Shown here: in pieces, positions 32,921 to 44,359 of the stretch
Numbering within the stretch: the stretch's first letter is position 1
Layout: each line of letters begins with the position of its first letter
Origin: Macrocybe gigantea
Taxonomy: Eukaryota > Basidiomycota > Agaricomycetes > Agaricales > Callistosporiaceae
NCBI GenBank assembly: GCA_011319805.1
Contig: SJRY01000120.1
Span: forward strand, 62,001 to 126,000
DNA: 64,000 bases
Reading direction: 5' to 3'
Notes under the pieces: generated by a model
The model's database searches: none
Seen by the model: only the letters and a program-made list of their open reading frames with translations
Told to the model about the DNA's origin: nothing
Made by a program: the position numbers and the translations under genes

Positions 32921-35900
32921 TCGTCGATTTGACAGGAAAATTGGTCTGTCCCCAATTTCCTTTCGTTTAGGGCATGTGCTTCACACGAGCACATGACTCC
33001 GGACGGGCCGGGGACCGGCACTGCTGTGGCTGGTCTCTTGACCCCAAAAGAAAATGCATTAAGATCCATGTCATATTTATTCTGGAGGTTTTTCGAGAAA
33101 GTCCTTTTACCAGAAGATCAAGTTACTGAAAAATATTGTCTTTTTCCATTGAACAAACTCTGCAGTAAATACGACATGGATTTTAAAAGCTTTTTCCCAT
33201 GGTTATACCCTCCAGCCACAGCCCTTTCCACTTTCCACCGACTCCGACTATCTGAGCACAGTTGCTAACTGGTTGATTATCCATAGCAGGGCATCCGGAG
33301 CGCTACCGATAAGGACACCCGGCAATTCGCATTCAACTCCCGATAGGATATTTGTCCTCCATTCAACGCGGTACGCGGATAGCGCGATTGAAATGAGGTC
33401 TAGACGCGGTACGCCTTGGTTGGAAATAACATGAAAAACAAGGAAAACAACAAAGCCAAGGCACGACACCGCCATTGAGACATGGCCCACGATCGTTGAT
33501 AGCGTTTGCCAGGCACGCTTGGCGTTGTTCCACATTCTACGACATGGCGATCGTCTCGCTCCCTCTTACCCTTAACACTGGTCTAGACTCGCGTTTTCGC
33601 ATGCACCAAGGCGCGAATGTGCATCGTCGTCCTGTGTTCCTGATCCCCTGTTCGCAGATCAGACTCATCCCGGCTCGACTCGGTTCGACAGGACATAGAC
33701 AGGACGATATCTTATCCTGCAAGGACCTGGACTGTTATCTTCCCTGACGCAAGGATATTTCGGAAACAATTACTCCGTTTTACACTAGGTAGGTCTATGT
33801 CGAACAGATCTGCGAGGACTCTAGCCCTTGAGTGAATACATTCATCGGCCAGCATAGAGTCGGCATGCCACCAGTCCGTTGGATCAGGAAGCCAACGTAG
33901 ACGTCTTCTGAATCCCCATTCTTCGCATCACACAGCCTATTAGGTGCCAACATTTCCACATCCGATGAGTCTAGATCACCACATTGACATGGGCACTCAA
34001 ACGCTTGTATTTGATGTCCAACTGGGGCATCGTTCGTCCTCCCACTCGTCCATCTCTTGCGCTCATGGCGCGAACTTGGCCTTCTAGACCCCCATGTGAA
34101 TCCTGCCATTTGACGATCCCGACTATATGGTGACTAGCCGATGTCACGGGGATAAAAGACACGAATGCGGGCAGAGCGTCTTGGGCTGCTGCAGCCCTTT
34201 GCGAAAACAAGAGCAGGGAGATGAAAGGTGGAAACAGATGGCAAGAAAAAGGTGAAATGAAGTCTCCTTTTTTTTCGCGACTTGCAGACCCAAGCTAGCC
34301 CTGGCAATTTGCTCTCCTGCCACGTCGACGATTGTTCTCGTTTTCACTATCGCGTGTCCCTGTGCATCCCTCCCCCCTGTTGTGTACCCGCGATTGCCGT
34401 GGTGCATCACGCGAAGGTGGACAACCCTTTTCTTTTGACGCATGTCCAAGCGTTGTGTTGGCTTCTAGACTCGATGTCGAGAGCAGAAGATAAGGAGCCG
34501 TTTGTATTAATTCCTGAAGTCCAAGATAACCAAGCGAACGAAAGAGGACAAGTGCAACGTGCATGCGCAGTTCTCTGTCGCACCTACTGCCACGCCAATC
34601 GCGCAATCCGATACCTTGGGTTCATCTCGCAAAAGAGGAAGGACGACCGAGAGAGATGGGAAAAAGGTGACAGTTGTAGGCTAATTGTCTATTTACCGGG
34701 ATGGACCTGCGTATGTAAGTTGACGATGTCAAGGGCTCAACTCAGCGGTGGGCGTCTCTTCCCTCTGGACAAACCAGCGGTAGCCAATCGCGTGGATCAA
34801 TCGCCTATCACCATCGCCGTTATGGAAATACCTTTCATTCATTTTCCCTGTTCGACATCTTGTTGACAAACGCGTCACGAAACTTTGTGCCCTCCATGGT
34901 TGAATTGTCGCTCAAAAGTCACACGACGTGCACGCGGAAAATTGAATCGCCCCATTCGCGAAGCAGACCGAGGCTCTTCAATTGAATTGTATGACAACTA
35001 TGCCGACACGTCCAACCTCACGAAGAATCCACTATCTCAACAATAGCACCCTGCCCTCCGGCCGCCTTTTCTTCCAATAAAGTACATATCACGCGACGGT
35101 TAATCCGGATTGCTCGATTCTTCACCGCATTACCCGAGTTGAATGGCAAAGTCAATGATCCCTCTGTTGCGGGTGCAATTCAGTCTCCCCCCACGTTCAA
35201 TATACATGGATCCACGTCACTTATGATTTGTCGTTAAACCGGATGTAAAGGGCGAGATTTCAATCAACGGCCAAAGGGGTCTTCTAAAAGCAACACAAGC
35301 CGTCTGATGAGCTTTGAATCCATGTTAGATATGACACCGGAAGAGTAGCCAGCCCTTGCTCTACCCTCGCAAAACGAGCAACGATGCGTTCCAACTACAT
35401 CAAAGCGAGCGAACGCCTTTTTTGCCATTGGTCGTTACTATCCGATAGGCCGTTCTGCCGTACCATGCCCCTCGTCGGCGCCCCACTCCTCATTCTATGG
35501 CATGCTCCCATTCCCTCGGTACCTGACCGATGTCGCGCATTTTTGTGGCCTCCGACTTGCACATTTCGCCAAGTTTCGTCCCCTTGAACATGTCTTGCTG
35601 CTCATCAATTGAAAAAGCAATGATCCGCATTGCGCCGCGTCTCAGCTTTTGGGCCCCTTTTTTTTTCTTTCTTTTCTTTTTTTTTTCCGATGGCTTATTC
35701 ATCGTCGCTAGCAGCGTTTCATTTTAGCTCAAGCGTGTCGGGCAGGGTCGTCGAAGTTGAACAACCTTACGATGTCCTGCTGACGATGCAATCATCCTAC
35801 AACAGATGACAGGGAATCGCGCTCAGGGATCGATCCATACTTCGGACGGCTATCCGGAAGCGCACGAGCGTTTAGCCGTGCAGACGAACTTCGTCATGGG

Positions 35901-37284
35901 ATTGATCAGCCATGGCAGCGCTGACGAAGCTAGAAGAGAACCCGACGACCTGGCTGCGTGGTGAGAGCGGCGTGATCAGGGTCTTGATTATCCGGTCGGC
36001 CACGCCGGCAGCTGACGATAGTACTTGTCCAAGTCGCGCATGCGTTCTTGCGCTCGGCGGCTTGGCTGATGTGCTCATAGAGTGGCTGGGATTAAGGCTC
36101 CTACCCCGCACTGGGGTAATTGCAAATTCGCCAGGTCATCTGTATTGCAGGTCAAAGATATGATGTCTTCTTGGCCTATTAGTCGGTTCGTTATATCTAT
36201 GCGCATCTGTCAAGTCGTACGCTAGGATGTTGAGAACCTGCCAACTCAAATGCAAACAATTCCCGACGGGTCGCACGGAAAAGGGTCAGTCTTTTTTGAA
36301 GTCGCATATCCATTCATTAGATGCGACCGTGTCACACTTTTCACAAAGCAGATCGAAAGGTACAGACGAACGGATAATTAGAAGTACGTACACATGCCAT
36401 TTAAGCGATGATTCCTCGGTGCGACAATGAGGCACATCTGTATTCAAGTCTTGCATCTAAATTTATGTGCGTATCATCTTCAAATCTTCTGTCATCGGAC
36501 TTTTCAGGATCCGTTCGGTGCGTGCGTGCCTTCTCTTGTTCTTTTGCTTCTTCTTCGAATCACCAGATCAAATCTCATCATGACCGTCGTATGACCCAGC
36601 AGGATGGATGTCGCTATCAGGCCTTAAGCCTTACCGCCAAGCTGCAGAAGGAATGCGCGACACGTCGGGGTAGGTTGGGGCAGAGAAACAAATCTGCGGT
36701 CGGACTTGCAGCTGCCGGTGAATGGCACCACATTCAATCTGGCGCAAACCGAGCGCGAGAAAGGGCTGACTCGTCCCAGAATAAGGGCAAATGAGAAGAA
36801 CCGGAGTGCTTTCCTTCCCAACAATGGTTTGACAAGCAGGACAACTGGTCTTCGTGAGGAAAGCGCAAGAAGACAGGGAGCGTGATGCGCGCTCATCGTA
36901 GCGTCATGCAGCAGGAAGATTCATATCACGACAAACCGGGGAGCGCATGCGCGTTCCTTTCGAAGAGGAGCAGACGACCCTGAGCTAGAAGAAAAGAAAG
37001 CGAGAACACGTCGTCGGTGCTTGACCGCTGGATTAAAGTGAAGGTTTCAATGCAGGATTGCCCGTTTATGTATAAAACCTCCGCAACATAGTTGACGCGG
37101 GAAAGGGATGCGATGACGCAAGTTCGCTCGCTTGTGATTTTGAAAACGTGTAAGTAATACATGTCCAGGATATTCGTACCCTGGGGGGCGAGGAAAACAA
37201 TATGGTAGGGTATACATACATACTGTACATGGAAACAACATGGTGCGAGTGCACGTCTTCCGAAAAATCCATTGGAAAACAAAT
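32921..37284. other. Long spacer without a supported gene
   Basis: Candidate frames with no recognisable family: 33248-33535 minus (one membrane helix), 33971-34210 minus (MFSQRAAAAQDALPAFVSFI...), 34282-34866 plus (194 codons, Cys-rich) and 36408-36794 plus. None could be tied to a paralogue or exon chain. A pyrimidine tract lies at 35657-35688. An imperfect inverted repeat at 33050-33198 is listed separately. Confidence 0.4.
33050..33198. repeat. Imperfect inverted repeat (possible hairpin or MITE remnant)
   Basis: The left arm (about 33054-33103) contains ATCCATGTCATATTTA. The right arm, read as reverse complement from 33197 to 33140, contains ATCCATGTCGTATTTA with similar flanks (AAAAGCTTTTAAA against AAAATGCATTAAG; GCAGAGTTTGTTC against GGAGGTTTTTCG). 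The arms are AT-rich, unlike the flanking DNA, and separated by about 40 bp. Confidence 0.6.
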
Positions 37285-39195
37285 TTACAACTTGGCAGGG
37301 TTCTTCCAAATCGGTTGTCGTTTCTAACCGTCGATTTGGAAATCAGAAAAAGTAAAAGGTCGAGTGAGCACAAATTGTCCAATGATATCCTCACCTCTAC
37401 AAAAGCTTTTAGCCCCTCCTGCACGGCCAGGCATATGTAATTGCATCAGCTTGCGAGTCACCGACCTGCGCGCATATACAGTGGCGCACCTTGATATTTT
37501 CCCCCTTATAGACCCTCGTACTCAGCGGGCTTTTCACATGCTCGAAAAACATGCCCTTGTACCCGCCGGTGCTGCCTTCCTTTGTTTTGCTATCCCTCAT
37601 GAGCATCAGGGCCTCTTTCGTCGACTGAACTGCATCAGGCGAATTTTGCGTGATCTGCTCGGCGAGAGCAAGTGCAGCCGGGAGAACTTGATCAGCACGG
37701 TCGACGACCTGGCTGACGCTATCCGTTCGTCGTGAAAAAGATAGAAAAAGAAAAAGAACGTAAAAGGCAATCAGAATACGAACGAAAGAACTCACAAGCC
37801 GAAACGTGCATGTGCCTCTTCGGCGCCGATCGTTTTGCCCAAAAAGAGCAATTCGGAAGCAAGCTGGTCATGTACGGAAGAGGGATAACTGGGTCCATCA
37901 AAAGAAGGGACGATGGAAGACGAAAGTACGCACCTGGTGGCCCGAAGTTTGCGCTAAGCGTGGAATGCCTGTACCAAACATGTGGTTAGTTATGTCGTTC
38001 TTGACATCGTGAAGGGAGAAAAGAGGGGGTTAAGGGAAAGCAAGGCAAAAACGGAAGGTGGCGTGCACAGTAAGATCTCAAAGGCTGGTAACCTAGGAGA
38101 CAAATGCGATGGGAAGAAAGAGAGAACATCTCGAAAATGAAGTCGAAAGGAAGGAAGATTTGTTCACGACTCGGGTCCGCCCGACCGATGAGAGAACGAA
38201 TGAACGAACGGATCGGTGAATCAATGTGCTAAAAAGCAGACATTGTCGTAACCATAATGAATAATTCATAATGAATAAGAGGAGAAAGAATAGACGAGGG
38301 TTCACGGAACCTCTATCACGACGGAAAGGCTTAATTAATTAAGAAGAGACTGGAATAAGGGGCAAGATGCTTAAAAAAAGAAAGTACAGTAGGGTATGGC
38401 AGGGTGGCGGCCGAGAGTTACGCCAGTGACGCGGCAAAGGGTCGAAAACGGTCGATAGAGAATCATTGAGGGGGAAAAAAGCAAAGCAGGCATCCCATGG
38501 CTGCGGAAGGAGAGGACGCGGTATGTGTCGATAGAGAAACACCGCTCACCTCCCTGTATGGCGACGACGCCCCTCTTGACCTCAGGGAACGCAAACTTTG
38601 CCGTCCGGTTCGCGACGACAAGGTCGCAATTGAGGACCATCTCGAGCCCGCCGCCATACGCTCCACCGTTGACGGCCGCAACGATGGGCTTGACGGAGCG
38701 GCGGCGCGAGAGCGAGCCGAACCCGCCGTCCGGGTCGCGCAACAGCCTGCCCTGGTCGTCCGTCTTTTCGTTCTGCTGATCCCGGTTCCAGCTGTTCAAA
38801 AAAAAACAGACAGAAGGAAAAAAAGAGATTCTAAACCCGGTCTCGGCCGTGAGGAAGCAAAGGCACGTACTCTTTAAGATCCGCTCCTGCACAGAAAAGC
38901 CGTCCGGCACCGGTCACGACGAGGACCCTGCGTACGCAAAGAGACGCACACGGTACGTTCAAACAACGTTAACCTCCCGAGTGTATGCATGACAGGAAAC
39001 GGCGCGCCAAACGCACCACAGCTCGGGCTCGTCCTCGAACCAGTCCAACACGGCCTTCAAATCCGCCGTCAGCGCGCGCGACATGGCGTTGAGCGCCTCG
39101 GGCCGGTTGAGCGTGAGCAGCATGACGTGCGGGCGGGGAAACGCCACGCCGAGCGCGGACGAGTGGGGCGGGGGCGTGAGTCGGGCTGCTGCCAT
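37285..39195 (-). CDS. Enoyl-CoA hydratase/isomerase with C-terminal AKL (peroxisomal type)
   Basis: Crotonase-fold enzyme, probably hydrating enoyl-CoA in fatty-acid breakdown. The ATG at 39195 opens MAAARLTPPPHSSALGVAFP, then MLLTLNRPEALNAMSRALTADLK. Exon 2 has LVVTGAGRLFCAGADLK, part of the oxyanion hole. Exon 3 has KPIVAAVNGGAYGGGLEMVLNCDLVVA and FAFPEVKRGVVAIQG; both catalytic Glu positions (GGLE and PEV) are kept. Later exons give IPRLAQTSGHQ, LASELLFLGKTIGAEEAHARFG, VVDRADQVLPAALALAEQI and KEGLKAFVE. The last exon reads KRQPIWKNPAKL and a stop (37285-37287). The terminal AKL is a PTS1-like signal. At least seven introns, all short. Confidence 0.9.
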
Positions 39196-42100
39196 CCTTC
39201 CTTTTCTCCGTCTTGGGTATCCTTGTCGTCGTCGTCGTCGCGCTCGCTATTGCAATCGACGGCGGTGATGCGCCTGTCGTCGTTGTGGGGAAAGCTAAAC
39301 AAGTCGATCGTTCCGGCATTTCTCAAATTCCGGGCCGGTTCATTCTCTCACCCTCACTCACGACCTCGGAATCAAACACCCGGCATTCAACTTCCGCGAC
39401 TTGAACAAGCTTGAACCTCGAGCAAAGGACGGACAGACGCCGATCAACTGACGACGGGGCGAACACACACAAATCCGCGGAAAAGAGAAACGCGTCGGGA
39501 ACAGGGCTCCATCGATGGATCCTTCTTCGACCCAGGAGATACCCGGTTACACCAGCCTCGCCTCGACTCGACTCGGAGCTTGACAACGAAGGCTTGGAGC
39601 ACGCTGCTGCAAGTTGCAACCTTGTCCGACAGTGTGCCGCAGGCATCATCATGAACTCGTTTTCTGCTTCCGCCGCTTACGCGTATACTGACGCCGCTCG
39701 CCTAACGCACTTATCGATGATCAGAAATTCCCGCGTTTCTCTTTACGGCAAGTTTCATTTCGAGAAAAGAGGAAAAAAAAAAACAGACATGCGCGAAGGA
39801 ACGTATTGCCGGTGCAATACATTCGGTCCTCGTATCGTATCGTCTGCCAGTTCCGCCGTCATGGGTATTGACAGCAAACAGACGAAATGGTTCCGAGAGG
39901 GAAGAAAAATGATGATCGGTGCATTTGCCTTCGAGTCCAATACTGGGACTCCCTTTCTCATCCCACATCCCACAAGAGTATGCACAGCGCATGGTCGTGT
40001 TCTCCGACTTTACGACAAGTGGGCAACAATTTGGCTCTCGGCTTGACGGATCCGGACGCCGCAAGGCCCCACACAAACAATAGGACGAGTTTCGCCCGCG
40101 TTTTTCCCCGCAACGCAAACAGCGCTCTCGGATCTACATCAGATACTATGCCACTATGCCCTCTGCCCACGGACCGCTCCCACGGCGATTGGCACACGCC
40201 AAGGGAAGGCGGAGGCACAAGGGCGATCTAGGCGTTTAGCCTTTTGTCTTGTTTTATTTTCTTTTTATTTTCTTTTCCCCGGATTCCTCGACACAAGCCG
40301 CCCGTTTGTCCGCTGAATCATTGATGCAGATCGCGCGGCAAGTGGGCCTGCGCTCGCAAACGATGATGCCATAACTCACGAACCACGACACGACGACAGG
40401 ACGTACGTAACGCGTCCATTTCCATCACAATCATCCGAGCGCCACGTCTAAAAAAAAGAAGGGAAACGAGTGCGAAATGCTGTATGTGTTGCACAAGTGC
40501 ATCAGGCGCGTCTCCATGCCTCCATGCCTATCAAAACACGCTCAAACAATTCCAACGTTCGAATCTTCAGGAGACGGTTTCGCAACAGATGACGACAGCG
40601 ACGACGCGTTTAATGAACCTTTTTTTTTCTTTTTTTCTTTTTCTTTTTGATCGGAGCTGCTGGGCGCAAACTTTGTCAACTCGGGGCTAACCAGTGCACG
40701 ATGCCGCAGCCGTGCCCTATCACGCCATCGCTGCCGGTCTTATCACCCTATATCCCGAGCTGGCGCGGGTTGTCGTGCGCCCCCAAGTTGAAATTCGATC
40801 GCAGCTCACGCGCACTCGTGATAGCGTATGTCGTGCACAAACGTTCCGCGTCGATCGTGCCCGCACTATTTGAAATTTGAGTATATATACTCTATGAAGG
40901 GGAGGGAAAAAAAAGACTCGAAAAGAGAACAAAAAGAGGAAATGCCGATCTTTCCGAAACACCAGCTCAGTTGGATTCGAGTTTTCCGCTTGGCGCGCAA
41001 TAAAAGAAGGAATTTTAAAAAAAAAAAAAAACCAAACAAAAAAGCGAGTCCGCGAGTCCGCGAGCCCCACGCCCCACGCGTCACTTCCCCGCAACACGCT
41101 GTACGCTCTCGCTTCTCTGTCAACGGGTATGACCACGGGATCGCCATCGCGAGGGTGGGGTCAAGTGATGATTCATCTCGGCGATATCCTGTGTAACAAG
41201 ATAAGAACAGCAAAAAAAAAGCACGACGGCGAGAGTGGTTTCGGGAGCTGGCGGCCTCTTTTATTTTTGAACGAATTCAATAAAGCGAGACACGGGTGGC
41301 ACGGAAACGGGCCGGAATTGGGTTTGGTCATGGAATCATTTGGAATGGACACACGGCATCGCCATACGCCCGATCCGCGATCAAAACAAATGACGTTATG
41401 CATGATCGCGTTCCGCCAATTCAACAATTCAACAAATTTCTGATATAATACCAAAAAAAAAGGATCTTGCTGACGCGACGTTCTCGGTCCGACGATGGAA
41501 TAAGATAACGAAACGATTCCATGAATTGATCAACTGTTGGTACAAGACGTGAAAGAGATATGTTCGTCGGGATATTAGTCGATCGACAAGTGGAACGGCT
41601 GATTAAACAGTTGCGTCTCAAAGGAAAAGGGAGGAGGGGCCAAATGTACAGTAGAGTACGCGATGTATGAGGGAAAGAGTATCACTATTGGCTATTAGTA
41701 ACATAGCAGCACAACAAAGATGAGGAAAACGAAAACGAAAACGAAAACAAGAACATGGAAAGGTAAACGAAAGGAAAAAAGCAAAAGAACAAGAAACACC
41801 TCCATCAACGAGAAATCAAAAACGAACGAACCGAATATCACTGTCTTTTGAAATCCCCTCCCACCTTCCTTGTCCACGGCGCGACGATCCCGAAAGAGGC
41901 GGGAACGAGGTCCATTTTGGATCACGAACGAGTTCCTTGCCGTTTCCATGGCAGGGAACAGAGAACATTCTTCGGACCGGAAGATGCGGAGGTCGGAAGT
42001 ATGGCGTGACAAAAGGCAAGGAAGACGGCGGAGGGGGGAAAGAAAGGGGCTTGGGAACGGAAGGCGACAATTCCGGGCAGCCCTAGACACGCGACGCGTC

Positions 42101-44359
42101 TCTTTTGTTACAGACCGTGGAGCCGATCAAGGTGGAGTGGGCTTGGCGAGGCGTGTTGCCCGAGGAAAGAGAGAAGATGGTCGATAACACAAAGTGATCG
42201 GAGGAATGGGCGAAGAAGCGACCGAGGGGCGACCTCCGATGGTGGGCCGGATATGACTTGCACACACGAAAACATAGACGATGAACAGTGAAGGTACAAA
42301 CTGCAAGACCGGATGTGAGTCATGGAAGTGCGTGGCCGTGGAACGTCATGCGACTTACTACAGAGCGATGAGTAATATTAAGAGACGGTCATGAGCCAAG
42401 TTGAGGATGGATAGATGGATGGATGAGTGTTGGTGGAAGGGTAGGTGAGAGGTTCGATGTTGGTACAATGCAAGACAGAAGAGATGATGAAGAGAGAGAT
42501 GAGAGGAGAATAGATAGAAGAGACGTGAAGACGGAGACGACGGAGACGGTGCCATACTAGGACGGAAGATGGATGAAGAGCGGGAGCGAGGACGTCGCGT
42601 CCGGAGGAAGGATCCGAATCGCGCGTCCTGTCCATGGTCCGGCGGGTCTGATCACGGAATCGAGCGCCCCCTCATCGGAAAGGGCACGTCGGGGCGTGGC
42701 TGCCGCGCCAGCCGCAGTGACAGCACTGTGGCGAGCTATGGTCGACGCACGCGGCGGCAGCATCGGCGGTGGTGGCAGAGACGGAGGCGAAGTCAGCAGA
42801 AGGCGTTGTTGCGACGTTGTGAACGGAATGCATGTCGATGGATGTGTGTGGAGTTCGGGGGATATGAGGAACGGCGGAGCTGAAGGCCCTTTTTATCTTG
42901 TCGCACACTTTGGAATGCAACCCATATAAAAAATGGCAAGTTGCCATTTCCGGGCCGTGCGCAATGGATCTGGTGTTTGTGGCCCAAAACAATGCCACTC
43001 ACACAACAAATTAATTATTATTTTCACGCATACATCTCCGATAGGAAACCGAGCCGGTGCTCGGTTCGTCCACTCGTCAGTCTAAGCCTCATTTGGCAAA
43101 TGAGTCCTGTTTCCGGCATCTCGGACCCGTCCGATTGGTCTGCCGTGCGAGTTTTGGCTGGCCACCTGTTTTTTATTTTATTTTGTTTTTTTTTCTTTTT
43201 ACCCCACACACACCCCTCCCATCTCCATCCAGCCTCCCAAAAACACGCGACCTTGTCAGATCTCGGATGAATCCCTTCTGTTCTTTACATCGCATCTGCT
43301 CATCCTAGAGGACCGACTCTGCGTCCCTCCTTGACAACGCGTCTTGTGCTCCATCAAGCTAGCGCCTGAGCGTCCCAGGTTTCAATTTAAGCATTTGATG
43401 GTCTTATCACCCTTTCAACATCTGCGTCGTTCATCTGGCTTGTGCTGATCATACGACCCTCCAAAGCATCTTTGGAATGCCTTTTTTTTTGCATCCGTCC
43501 CGTAGCCAAGCATTGACCGCCTAGAGGTACAGGGCGTATACTGGCCGTATATTGCCCAATTTTGATGGAATCAATCTCCCAAAGGACAAAAAAAAAACAC
43601 CAGAATGCACAAAATAGAACGCGAGCGCTACGCGCTATACCTGTTTTGAAAAAAGAAAAACCAAACCAAAAAAAGGGAACCCAGAAAAAAAAAACCAGAA
43701 TGTCGCGCACAGCATGCGCAAACAGCAAAGGTTTGCGCCGACCGGATGTCTTCAGTGCTGTGGGCGCTCCCTCCCTTACCCTTACCCTTGGTCTTACCCT
43801 GTCTCGCTACCCGCAAACAATGCGCTTATCTGCGCGTGCGTAAGCGGTTGAATGTGGAATCGAGTCAGCCACCACTGAACATTGAATATTGATGCCTGCT
43901 GTTCACCTCTGGGCATCACCACGCCCGCCATTGTTCAAATCTGCGTGCGACTTGTGGCCAAAAAAAAAAACATTGGTTTAATTTACCGTGCAATGCCAAC
44001 GAATACGATACAATACACAATCTACTCGCTTGCCCAGGGTCTTCCGTGGGCTAAGCAATGACTTGTAAAAATAGATTGTTCGTGAACCCTCCTTGCCGCT
44101 CTTCAGATTGTTGAAGATGGAAGTCTTCTTTCTCGCCCTTGCGCCTTGAAGCCCATTTGGTTCTCCGGACAGCACGGAGTCGGTGTGCAACACCCATTGC
44201 AATGTTTTTTTTATCCCCAAGATGTGTATGTCATCAATGTTCATTTCCGATTGTGCTGACTGTGGTGTATGATACACGTGTCGACAAGATGTAGCAAGAA
44301 CCAAGAAGAAAAAAATCACGTCGAAAAGAGAAACAAGAGATGTCCACCAAACAAACACT
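39196..44359. other. Long spacer without a supported gene
   Basis: Short frames overlap on all strands without family motifs. The longest are 39411-40046 plus (211 codons) and 41695-42090 minus. Simple repeats are frequent: GTCGTC (39226-39241), AAAACG units (41728-41754), A/T homopolymers of 8-14 nt (for example 41018-41031), and CCCTTA-like units at 43773-43800. A minus-strand frame at 42557-42763 with a Ser/Arg/Ala-rich start could be a small gene, but there is no further support. Confidence 0.4.

Noticed and set aside
43773..43800. CCCTTA repeats resembling an interstitial telomere
   Set aside because: The unit is CCCTTA (GGGTAA on the other strand), not the TTAGGG type usual in basidiomycetes, and there are only two or three imperfect copies.
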